Source of the DNA: Nematostella vectensis
Taxonomy: Eukaryota > Cnidaria > Anthozoa > Actiniaria > Edwardsiidae
Assembly: GCF_932526225.1 (NCBI RefSeq)
Contig: NC_064041.1
Span: 6,407,042-6,471,041, forward strand
Length of the DNA stretch: 64,000 nt
Direction: 5' to 3'
Numbering within the stretch: the stretch's first letter is position 1; each line of letters begins with the position of its first letter. Shown here piece after piece: positions 25,301 to 34,059 of the stretch. The notes beneath the pieces are model-generated. The model worked only from the letters and a program-made list of their open reading frames with translations. It was not told where the DNA came from and searched no databases. A program made the position numbers and the translations under genes.

Positions 25301-28300
25301 GGTAAGCTATATGCACCTCAACACTCACAGGTTGTCAATGTAAGCTATATGCACCTCAAAACATCACAGGCCGTCAATGTAAGCTATATGCACCTCAACA
25401 CACCACAGGCCATCAAGGTAAGCTATATGCACCTCAAAACATCACAGGCCGTCAAGGTAAGCTATATGCACCTCAACACACCACAGGCCGTCAAGGTAAG
25501 CTATATGCACCTCAACACATCACAGGCCGTCAGGGTAAGCTATATGCACCTCAACACATCACAGGCCGTCAGGGTAAGCTATATGCACCTCAACACATCA
25601 CAGGCCGTCAATGTAAGCTGTATGCACCTCAACACATCACAACCGTCAAGGTAAGCTATATGCACCTCAACACATCACAGGCCGTCAATGTAAGCTATAT
25701 GCACCTCAAAACATCACAGGCCGTCAGGGTAAGCTATATGCACCTCAACACATCACAGGCCGTCAATGTAAGCTGTATGCACCTCAACACATCACAAGCC
25801 ATCAAAATAAGCTATATGCACCTCAACACACCACAGGCCGTCAATGTAAGCTGTATGCACCTCAACACATTACAGGATATCAGGGTAAGCCATATGCACC
25901 TCAACACATCACAGGCCGTCAATGTAAGCTATATGCACCTCAACACATCACAGGACATCAGGGTAAGCTGTATGCACCTCAACACACCACAGGCCGTCAA
26001 GGTAAGCTATATGCACCTCAACACATCACAGGCCGTCAAGGTAAGCTGTATGCACCTCAACACACCACAGGCCGTCAGGGTAAGCTATATGCACCTCAAC
26101 ACATCACAGGCCGTCAAGGTAAGCTGTATGCACCTCAACACACCACAGGCCGTCAGGGTAAGCTATATGCACCTCAACACATCACAGGCCGTCAAGGTAA
26201 GCTATATACCTGGACTGGACACCTCAACAAATCACAGGCTTTTTAGGTTATCATGACCTAAACACATCATAAGCTTTCAAGGTAAGCTATATTACAGCAT
26301 TTCAAGGTAAGTTATATCCAAAGCAAAACAGAGCACCTCAACAAATTACAGGCATTCGAAGTAAGTTATCATGACACATCACAGATAACAGGTCCAGCTT
26401 CCATCACAAGATGCATGCGTTTGATTGTGTTAGTGTGTATTGTGTGAAGATAACACGTCTTCACATGTGCCTGTTTGGGGCTTCCATCACAAAATCCACG
26501 TGTTTGATGGTGTAAATTTTTGTGTTTCTAGATAACAGGTCTTCAGCTGCCTGACTGGGGCTTCCATCAGTTCGAGGTTGCTACGGACCGAGTCATCAAC
26601 CAGCAGGACACAGTATGGAACGTTGAGGAACACCAGCAAAACATATCATACCGTAAGCGCATCCTCTGCACTTTACCTACCGCTTAACTGAAGATAGTAT
26701 TGCCTGAATTACAGAGGATATAGATTTCACAGTCTTTCTTTTATAAAAATGTACCTTTTAAAATTTGGTGTTATTATTATGAGCATGCTGAACAGGCCTC
26801 ATCGTGGTTTATGTTCTCAATACTGTAAACGTAACATTCTACCCTAGTCAGCATCCCTTTTGTCGTTGATTTTATTCTATATTGGAAGACAAATTATACA
26901 AAGAAACCCTGAAATAACCATCTAAAAAGACAGTTTCGTACAAAAATTTACTTAATCGATAATATGGTATAAGCTTCCCTATAGCAGCCGATTTAAATAG
27001 ATGTTGACCCCCACTTATTATTTTGTTATGATGACAAAATGGCGATTGACACACTTAAACAGCTGAAGGGTACGTTCCAGAGAAGAAAGATAAAACATCG
27101 ATTGAACAACAAGCGCCACAGGCTGCCAAACCCATGGCTTTCTTCCCGAAATTCTTGGAGATGCAGGTGGGAATAGTGCTATGCCGTGTACAGTACTATG
27201 TACACGGCATAGGCTGCCGTGTACATAGTACTGTTTACATCCGGACGATTACTAACAATCTGGAGGGCCGACAAAAGAGTCTATTAAAATCCGCGCTATT
27301 AAACAGGCCATTCGCTCTAAATCATCAGTCACATCTTCCAATGGACACACTGCTTTCTCAATATTGAAAAAAGTTTCGAGTTTTCCGATAAAAATTAGGG
27401 CTCATGGTTCCCGGCTGCAAGCAGATTGTTTCATAATCGACCGGAAGTAAACTGGTGTTTGTTGTTGGTGGCTTTGTTGTTGCTAGACGTTTTAATCGGT
27501 GTCGTGCTTTCGCCGTGCAGCACGACCGGTGCAGCCGCGCTTGGTGCCGTGCCGAACTCAATTCTGCCGTGCCGAACTTAAACCTTGTCACCAGTTGTCA
27601 CCAGTTTACTTCCGGAGGTCCGACGGAAACCTCAACCGTTAAAAGGCAAAAGAATCTATTAAAATACGAGATATTAAACAGGCCATCCGCTCTAAATTAT
27701 CAATCACATCCTCAAAGAAACTTTCAATAAACACACTACTTTCAATATTTTGAAATATTTTTCGCGTTTTCCGTTAAAAATCATCGGAGATTGTTACGTA
27801 ATCGACCGGAAGTAAACTGGTAACAATGCGGCTTTAATTGATTCAAACGTCGAACTGTTCATGTGCCTTATCCAAACAATTTGATTCGGCACGGCAGAGG
27901 TAGCCTCGTCCCTTGGCTTCCCGTAGCGGGCCTATCACGCTCTGCATGGCTATGACGTCACAGGCCCTTTCTGCTATCGCCCCCGGAGTCAGCATGCAGC
28001 GTCCGCCATATTGGGAAGTGTGAGTCTGCGCGCAAAGCATCATGGAGCTGACATCAAGGGAGTAGCCTGGGGACGAGGCTACGACAGAGGCGCGCATATG
28101 AATCTGGCCTAGTTGGCTTTTTGTTGTTTTGTTGTGGTTATTTTGCCGCCAAAAGCCGAAGCATGCGCCAGTGTAAGGCCTGAGTAGTACTTGTGTCTGT
28201 TTCCAGTGGAAGATGATCCAGTCAAACAAGGAGCTCTCTGGGGAGCACACTTTCAGCTCCACGCCCTCTCAGTGGCCTATCATGAAGCGTGGAGTGGCTT

Positions 28301-29930
28301 ACTGGATACATAGGGACAAAAATGTAGGTGAACATTGACACTGATTTCTGCCGTTAACTTTTGTCACAGAACTGGTGCTCTGTGGGTCCCAATAACCAGG
28401 AGAGGGGGTGGGGGGGTACTCCCATACAAACAGACGGGGGGTTGCAATTTTGGTGTGATCAACAGCAAGTTTAACTCCGTCATACATTTGGCGCAGCTTT
28501 TGACCCCAAGAGATTAGCATTACTAAAAGTACTACCGTTAAATACCGACAATAAAGCTGGAAGTATTGAATCGCTCAGTTGACAATTGACTGTAAAATAC
28601 GTTTGGAGTGTTTCGGACCACCATTAGCTAGAAACTCCTAAGCAATAGCAGAATGAAAAGAGTCGATAACCCTAAGGGATAGCAGCTGTTAGAATTTTAT
28701 ACCCTAAAAGATAGGACGATCACCTCCGTCTACTTTTATGAAGCCCCCTTCTCTGGCAGCGTTTCTTATTATCTGTGTTTGTTTTTCAGATGCAGATATA
28801 CTGCCTGGGTAACCCGCTGGTTTGGTGGGCTGGTTCGCTTTCCGTGCTAGCCTATGGTGGACTACTGGTGATATATCTGCTGCGAAGGCGGAGAGCCGTG
28901 AATGACCTGGACCAAGGTACAGTAGATTATTAAAGGATGGCGATCACCTCCTTTTTTATTGTTTATAATTGAAAATACATATTTGCAAGAAAACTTCAAA
29001 ATAACCACCAAAGGTTTGTTTTTACTGGACAAGCGCAAGAAAATCAACAAGTTTCGTTGTGCTTGTGCTCCAGTGTGAATCTCATGATTACGTGTAATGC
29101 GCTTGGGTCCTAGTATTCCCAAGCTTTAAAGGGGCAGTGTCATGGTAAGAGCTTTGAAAAAGCTCTCCAGCCCGGACACAATGGATTTCAGTCAAATCCT
29201 AATATTGTCTTATGAGCCTTTGGTACATATAGGAGACTTAAATTCAAATGAAATTACCACGAACTGTCAATAAACATAGTTTTCGATATAATATTGCATA
29301 TTATTTTAACAAGGCATTGACAGCTTCAAGTTCAACTGTTTGTAGACAATTAAAAGCCTAATAAACACTGACTTGTGGCCGCGTGTAGTGATAAGAATGA
29401 TCTTGCCTCGTGTAGAGTCCTGGGAGCGCTTCGTGTTCGTCGGTGAGCTGCTGGTGGGTGGGTACTTGGTCCACTACCTGCCATTCTTCCCTATGGAACG
29501 TACACTATTCATCCATCACTACCTCAACGCACTGCTCTTCAAGATCATCCTACTAGCAGTGATCACAGATCACGTTTATAAACACGTGTTTACGTAAGTC
29601 GACCTAGATATCATGGGCAAGGGAAATTAATGTGTTAAATTGGGCATGATATTAACCTTTTTTTCTGGGGCATTATAACATTATAGCATTATAACCTTAT
29701 TCACATGTCAGACTAAGTTTTTCCTTACCGGATTTCGTTATTTCCTTCACAGGCACCATTATCTCCGCTACGCTATCACCGCAGGATGCTCGATTTACGT
29801 CATTGTTGTTATGGCAACCTTCTATTTCTTTAGTCCGGTAACCTATGGTCACGTGGAACTATCATCTGCACAGATCAACCAGAGAAAGTGGCTACGAACT
29901 TGGGACATGCTATCGCATCCAAACACGTGA
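10330..29930 (+). CDS. pomt1: Protein O-mannosyltransferase 1 (POMT1)
   Basis: ER-membrane enzyme that, with POMT2, transfers mannose from dolichyl-phosphate-mannose to Ser/Thr of substrates such as dystroglycan. Exons: 10330-10437, 12656-12828, 13218-13321, 13485-13535, 13779-13864, 14899-14962, 15419-15527, 16121-16280, 16664-16819, 17159-17195, 17700-17883, 18973-19065, 19732-19828, 20549-20638, 26532-26652, 27069-27166, 28207-28323, 28790-28916, 29416-29593, 29753-29930. Phases agree and give 776 aa, against 747 in human POMT1. The catalytic Asp-Glu loop is FDEVHFGK (about 95-102), followed by HPPLGK (117). MIR repeats span about 350-510 ([23 protein letters not shown]). Hydrophobic segments follow, and the C-terminus ends in [12 protein letters not shown] and tail sequences match POMT1 better than POMT2. 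Intron 14 holds the 39-bp array that starts exactly at the exon 14 donor. Confidence 0.96.
11150..11660 (+). repeat. Tandem repeat, ~95-115 bp units, POMT1 intron 1
   Basis: About four to five diverged units share 'aagaccatactacccttgtc', 'gttagacacaagggagttta' and 'cttctggtgttgttttatt'. The last two units are 96 bp apart and nearly identical. The remainder of this 2.2 kb intron is AT-rich without other features I can name. Confidence 0.7.
14369..14621. mobile_element. MITE family B, complete copy, TTAA-flanked
   Basis: Inverted ends begin TTAAAGCCGCATTGTCACCA and extend over 'gtttacttccgg' on both sides (about 32 bp). Related copies lie at 27240-27460, 27590-27837 and 53661-53914. Each complete end carries TTAA, compatible with a piggyBac-like target site, though TTAA could also be part of the element. 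It lies in POMT1 intron 5. Confidence 0.8.
15560..16105 (+). repeat. ATG/TGA-rich microsatellite region, POMT1 intron 7
   Basis: About 550 bp of imperfect (GAT)n mixed with 'tatgggtaatgatgatg' units. It runs almost to the acceptor of exon 8 at 16120, so the normal polypyrimidine tract there is poor. Open frames in it are low complexity. Confidence 0.85.
16905..17120 (+). repeat. Dispersed repeat family D copy
   Basis: 'aataggggacttgtgctaag' and 'ggcaaaataacagcatc' closely match the left part of 31684-31947. The right terminal inverted end is not recognisable here. It lies in POMT1 intron 9. Confidence 0.65.
17215..17699 (+). repeat. Tandem repeat reaching the exon 11 acceptor
   Basis: Units of about 180 bp, made of two related halves, repeat about 2.5 times. 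Shared words are 'gatcaaatatgttggtttt', 'cattttaaatgtgtgtcctt' and 'gagatatcttgcaggtcac'. The last partial unit ('acttacagatccttttacat') runs into the polypyrimidine tract and AG of exon 11 at 17699, so the acceptor lies inside the array. Confidence 0.75.
17960..18537. mobile_element. Non-autonomous DNA transposon with 6-bp TSD
   Basis: The ends are CAGGGCTTCTGGAATTAC and its inverted partner GTAATTTCAGAAGCCCTG. TTCATA is repeated directly at 17954-17959 and 18538-18543. The interior contains several 'gcgtaatttagcgcg' modules in both halves. No transposase frame is seen. It lies in POMT1 intron 11. Confidence 0.85.
19085..19192 (+). repeat. Near-perfect 51-bp inverted repeat (hairpin), POMT1 intron 12
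   Basis: Two 51-bp arms differ at one position and are separated by six bases (agggtg). In the POMT1 pre-mRNA this would form a very stable stem-loop. It could be a minimal MITE, a small-RNA precursor or a recent inversion-duplication. Sequence alone does not decide. Confidence 0.85.
20609..26209 (+). repeat. 39-bp minisatellite derived from POMT1 exon 14 end and its splice donor
   Basis: About 143 tandem copies, starting GTAAGCTATATGCACCTCAA and ending ...GCCGTCAAG (or ...AAT, ...AGG). The first copy is the last 30 coding bases of exon 14 plus its real donor at 20639. Variants include CACATC or CACACC, GCCGTC or GGATAT, and TATATG or TGTATG. At least five units (for example near 22580, 22690 and 22810) read 'caaaataagc' and lack GT. 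One at 22077 reads 'gggttagc'. Several 38-bp units, such as those at 20811 and 21055, break the frame. Positions 26210-26400 hold decayed copies ending in 'aagtaagttatc'. Confidence 0.97.
26865..27055 (-). repeat. Dispersed repeat family E copy
   Basis: On the minus strand it carries 'gcgccattttgtcat'-type sequence (here 'atgacaaaatggcg' on plus) and a diverged 'aaataaccatctaaaa' block. Relatives are at 30685-30830, 42570-42790 and 63765-63930. It lies in POMT1 intron 15, close to exon 16. Confidence 0.55.
27179..27212 (+). repeat. Short perfect hairpin beside POMT1 exon 16 donor
   Basis: The 14-bp arms ctatgccgtgtaca / tgtacacggcatag are perfect complements around a six-base loop, 12 bases after the exon 16 donor at 27167. 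A further partial copy, 'gccgtgtacatagtactgt', follows directly. Confidence 0.8.
27240..27460 (+). mobile_element. MITE family B, diverged copy
   Basis: The interior blocks 'gtctattaaaatccg', 'attaaacaggccatt' and 'cgaccggaagtaaactggtg' match the other family B copies. The left end is lost or altered. Confidence 0.65.
27590..27837 (+). mobile_element. MITE family B, copy with damaged left end
   Basis: From 'caccagtttacttccggagg' to 'acaatgcggctttaa' it follows the family consensus. The left terminal bases are replaced by a duplicated 'gtcaccagtt'. It sits next to another family B copy in POMT1 intron 16. Confidence 0.75.
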
Positions 29931-30325
29931 CAAGTCACGCTATACAAGCTTTGACTAGTAATTGCGTGACTGTCGTGCCGGTTTATTGCGTGACAAGTGA
30001 CGGGTCATTGCGTGACAAGTCACGTGATACATGTCATTGCAGGTCATTCCGTGACGAGTCAGGTGGTACATGTAATGGCGGATCGTCGCCTGTCAAGTCA
30101 CATGGTACATGTCGTGGCGGGAAATGACAAGTCACGCAATGCATGTCAGCAGATCGTTGCGTAACAAGTCAGGTGGTGTATGTCATGGCGGGTCATTGCG
30201 TGACAAGTCACGTGATATATGTCGTGACAGTTCGTTGCGTGACAAGTCATGTGGCGCATGTCATGGCAGGTTATCGTATGACAAGTCACGTGGTGTATGT
30301 CGTGACTGGTCCGTTGCGTCAGATT
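29924..30325 (+). repeat. Palindrome-rich ~39-bp tandem repeat at POMT1 stop codon / 3' UTR
   Basis: About nine diverged units centre on the palindrome CGTGACAAGTCACG, followed by '(g/a)tgg(t/c)atatgtc(a/g)tgg'-like sequence. Clear consecutive units near 30197-30313 are 39 bp. The POMT1 stop codon TGA (29928-29930) is itself inside the first palindrome. The unit is unrelated in sequence to the intron 14 array. Confidence 0.75.
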
Positions 30326-30536
30326 GTCAGTGTCTTGGACGTTGCACATAGCATATATTAAAGCACAGGTCATGTTCTTTACAGGACGTATTTTATCCAT
30401 TTGAGTCTTCCGTAGACAGAAATCTTAAATTTAGATCGTGAGACCCGTTTAAACCATAGTGATTATTCAAATGGATGTATATATTTTACACTGTTCTAGG
30501 TAGATTGTAAATCCGACAAGGATAATTTTCAAAGTG

Positions 30537-30542
30537 AATAAA
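30537..30542 (+). terminator. Candidate POMT1 polyadenylation signal AATAAA
   Basis: Canonical AATAAA about 600 bp after the POMT1 stop codon. The stretch 30326-30536 holds no other feature. Cleavage at this site is inferred. Confidence 0.45.
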
Positions 30543-30684
30543 ATGAAGATGTAACGTATGATAAGTTAGCAAAAAATACTGCTTAAATTTTGCTATATAT
30601 GATAGTTGTTGTTTTTGGTCAGCCAACCCACGCCTAAGCTCACGCCTAACAGATCAACACCTCGTCTGCCTTTTTTTAAGACAG

Positions 30685-30830
30685 GCTCTGTCGGCCACCA
30701 TTTTGTCATCCTATAAAACATCAAGTTCAAGGAAGCTTTTTTATTGCATTTGATAAATGAAGTATAAACTTTTCTTTTAAATTGTTACTTCGAGATTTCA
30801 TCACATTTGTTTTCCAATATTAAAAAAAAC
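30685..30830 (+). repeat. Dispersed repeat family E copy
   Basis: 'tcggccaccattttgtcatc' and 'ttgttacttcgagattt' match the copy at 42570-42790. It lies between the convergent POMT1 and methyltransferase genes. Confidence 0.55.
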
Positions 30831-30888
30831 AGTAACAGAGTTTTCCATTGTTTTGCGTATACAGGTTCACTGAGACCAACACCAGAAA

Positions 30889-31641
30889 TCATTCTTTGAT
30901 AGCTATTAACCTCGTCGTGGTAAAAATGTCCACGATCTTCCCTTTTTCCATCAAGCTTGCTTCAATTTCGTCCAACTTGGCGCCCTCCACACAACTAAAG
31001 TCTACGTAACCTTCAGAAGACGCTTGTCTGAACTCGTACCAGTCTTTCAAACTCTCGTACTCTCGTCTGTGGTCCTCATTTTCCACCAGGAGCACTTTAA
31101 AACCCACATTTTCCAGATACTTTTTAATGGTGTCGTTTTTCTCGAATTTCACAGCTCTTAGATACTTCGCGAGTTGGACTTCCAGACCCAGTTCTTTTGA
31201 TAGCTTCACCTGTAAGGGTGAAGACCCGTGAAGATAGTTCATAGCCACTCTACCGCCATTCTTTAGTGAAGAAAATATCTTAGCAAAATGCGCTTCTTTG
31301 TCGTGGATCCAGTGGAGCACAGCGTTTGAGAAAACGAGATCGTAACATTCCGTTCCCTCGCCCGGAAAGTCATCGTTTCCTCCGACTTCAAACGACAGGT
31401 TACTGAGATTTCCGTGAGACTCTCGCGCTAGCCCGATTCTCTCGGTGTTCCGATCTATTCCAAGGACGGATCCCGAAGGCCCGACTCGATACGACAGTAT
31501 AGCGGCGAGTTTACCAGTACCACACCCGAAGTCGAGAATGACATCGCCTTCACGTGGGTTGATGTAATTAATGAATTGCTCTCCTATTTTCTTCTGATGA
31601 TCAATAGATACCCTACGGTATGTTGACGGGTCAGATTGCAT
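30889..31641 (-). CDS. Class I SAM-dependent methyltransferase
   Basis: A 250-aa uninterrupted frame with a Rossmann-type methyltransferase fold. The glycine-rich SAM-binding motif I is ILDFGCGTGKL (about 35-45). The acidic residue at the end of the next strand is in GIDRN (about 60-64). A motif IV-like stretch is DLVFSNAVLHWI. The sequence resembles small-molecule carboxyl methyltransferases of the juvenile hormone acid / trans-aconitate type. The substrate cannot be told. A possible acceptor (TTTTAG) lies just upstream of the ATG, so a 5' UTR exon further upstream is possible. Transcription converges on POMT1. A family D MITE begins 43 bp upstream. Confidence 0.85.
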   Translation of the reverse strand: MQSDPSTYRRVSIDHQKKIGEQFINYINPREGDVILDFGCGTGKLAAILSYRVGPSGSVLGIDRNTERIGLARESHGNLSNLSFEVGGNDDFPGEGTECYDLVFSNAVLHWIHDKEAHFAKIFSSLKNGGRVAMNYLHGSSPLQVKLSKELGLEVQLAKYLRAVKFEKNDTIKKYLENVGFKVLLVENEDHRREYESLKDWYEFRQASSEGYVDFSCVEGAKLDEIEASLMEKGKIVDIFTTTRLIAIKE

Positions 31642-31683
31642 GCTAAAATACAGATAAGAAACTCCACATTAAAGAAATACCGT

Positions 31684-31947
31684 AATAGGGGACTTGCGCT
31701 AAGAGATCACGTGACTGTTTGTGTGGCAAACTAGCGCGCGCTCAGGCTTTGGCGGCAAAATAACAGCAACAAAAAGCAACTTATTCAGCGCTGACGCATT
31801 TTTTTAGAGGGTTTAGTTACATTTAAAGATTTTATCTTTTAGTCTTCTTCATTGAGACGGCGCAGTCATTTCTATGATTGTTGTTGTTTGAATTTGCCAC
31901 CCCAAAAGTTCACGTGGTCTCTTTTAGCGCTAGTTCCCCTATTGCTC
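31684..31947. mobile_element. MITE family D, copy with both terminal inverted repeats
   Basis: The left end 'aataggggacttgcgctaag' and right end 'gcgctagttcccctatt' are imperfect inverted repeats of about 35 bp. Both include the E-box-like CACGTG. It lies directly upstream of the methyltransferase start. No coding capacity is seen. Confidence 0.7.
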
Positions 31948-32789
31948 AAGCACGTCCGTCCGTCATTTTGAATCTGGATGAACAGAGCTGGCCGGGAAGC
32001 CTGGGGACGAGGTTAAACGATCGGAACGAAGAGGGGAATGCGTTACTCATTTTTGGGGTAACACATCACATTACAAAGCACAAATACAAAAGGGCCACAG
32101 ACGTAAGCACACAAAATGACAGGCCAATAAACACACATTTGTTTGTAATCAGTGCAGGTGCCGTCTATACGTCCGCGTTCAGACACCAAGGCATATTTTT
32201 ACAGATCGAAATCTATGGACCAATTTGCAAGATCGGTTATATATCTAATCCAAGTATCGCATGAACGATCAGTCAGGTTATAAACACATGGTAACAACTA
32301 ATGCAGAGCACACCTAAATCGAAACTGAAATAACTCGAATGCCCCGTTCACTCGAACTCAGTCCAATATTTCCCTTATCTGGTCCGAATCCCTCTCCCTT
32401 CGAAAACGAACCCCGATAAAAAAGCGAGACTCGGCGAGCGATCAGAGGCAGTGCAACTCACAGTCATAATCCACATGGCACGGTGAGGTCAAAAGCATTG
32501 CTCCAGCATTTTAAATACTTCATCGCGAAGCAAAAGTACAAATGGATTAGACAGAGTATCAGTATAAATACGGCTCACCTGATGTTGCGGTTTTTAGTTC
32601 GACGCGTTGATTATCCAAAAGGCTTTCGTGAGGTCTTAGCGCAGGCTTTCTAAGGACGAAGTATGAAGCACTTGCTTGACCTGGCGCCTGATGATGGATC
32701 AACTTACAGGTTTACAAGCACGGTGTTGTCACGCAATATCGATATCACACAACATGTTAACTATAGGGTACTGGAAGGGGGGGTCCAAA
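31948..32789. other. Intergenic, no recognised feature
   Basis: Mixed-composition sequence. A frame at 31878-32264 overlaps the MITE end, has no family I know, and I do not call it. Upstream regulatory or 5' UTR sequence of the methyltransferase may lie here. Confidence 0.4.
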
Positions 32790-33135
32790 TCCCGTTTCCC
32801 GGTCGTTATTCCCCCAAAATCCCGGTGGCTATACTGTATACTACAGGGGAGAGGGCGGGAGGGGGGAGGGGAGGGGCTGAAAAGAGGGCCTAAATTTGTA
32901 AGGGTTAGAACTCTATGGAGTGAAGTCCGCTGAGCAGCAAGTAAGTTTGATTATTAAAAAGCTCTTAAAATGCTAAAAAAATTCAGAATAAACAAGAAGA
33001 GATTTGAAAAATCCCGTTCCGTTGAAGCATGTTGACTCCCGTTCCCGGTAGACAAATCCCCGTTCCCGGAAACCCTTATCCCGATTTCCCGGCCCAAAAT
33101 AAGGCGAGTCCCGGCTCCCGTTTTATCCCTTCAGG
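32790..33135. repeat. Dispersed repeat, copy B
   Basis: Second copy of the repeat at 1-585, with 'aatcccggtggctatactgt' near the start and 'gttcccggtagacaaat' and 'aaaataaggcgagtcc' near the end. A purine-rich G tract lies at 32850-32890. Confidence 0.65.
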
Positions 33136-34059
33136 ATCCTCTTACAGCTGAAGCGATTTGGTCACGCACAGGACGGGCTATCAGAAATGGAAAGGAATAG
33201 GGTAAGGGTGAGAGGGGGGGATTCAAACAAAAATTCTAGAATTGCCTTGGGAGCGAACCTACAATGGCAACTCTGAAGAAAAAAGACATGGCGTACTTTA
33301 TGTTAGCCAACTGCATATAGAATCACAAAGTTTATTGATCAACTGATAAGAAAATGAATCGCTGCTTGATCATATAAAAGAAACAATTGGAAGGAATATT
33401 TGACAGTAGGCCTCCACTCCCAATATTTTGTTTTGTAAGAGCCTCAAAGTCCTGCGTTTTCAGTGGATTTCCAACACAAAGCACCCAAGGTAAAAGGAGG
33501 ATTTGGACGCATGCTCCCTCAAGAATCAAAAAAATTAAAGGATTTCGTATTCCCGGGGACCCTATATCTCCTTATATCTCAAGGGATTTATCAACAATAG
33601 GAAATGCCTATTTGTTTGTTTATTTGTTTTTTTTTTTGGCTGGAATGCGTCCCCAGGAATAGATATTTTTATTTTCTTGTTGTTTCTCAAAATTAGCCCG
33701 AGTCCAACAAATTGAAAATAGTGGATTTTGCACTCCATATCCCAGGCCCCAATTACGCGTTCTCACCTGGAATTGTGCCCCCTACTTAGCCCCCCCCCCC
33801 CCCCCTATTACTCTGTCATCCCACCCCCTCCCCCTTACCTTTCTGAAAAGACCGCGGGACTACACAAAAGTACCAACCACTTGATTCTTTTTGCTGGTCG
33901 AGTCCTTTTGGGGGTTTATTTGGAAAAAAACAGCGCTACGATTATCTCATAATATTCAAGGATTGTTCATTCTTATCAGCTGTCAGCTCAATGCCTATTT
34001 ATCTTTTGTTTTCTTGAAGTTTTTTTTTACAAATAAAACGAGCTGAAAAAAACAAACAG
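33136..34059. other. Intergenic, low-complexity and repeat-like
   Basis: A C-run at 33790-33805 and T-rich tracts are visible. I see no convincing gene and no splice-delimited exon. Confidence 0.4.

Noticed and set aside
20609-26209. CRISPR array
   Set aside because: The units are directly adjacent with no unique spacers, and the locus is an animal intron.
31878-32264. 128-aa plus-strand frame upstream of the methyltransferase
   Set aside because: It starts inside a MITE, has no recognisable domain and no splice-supported continuation.
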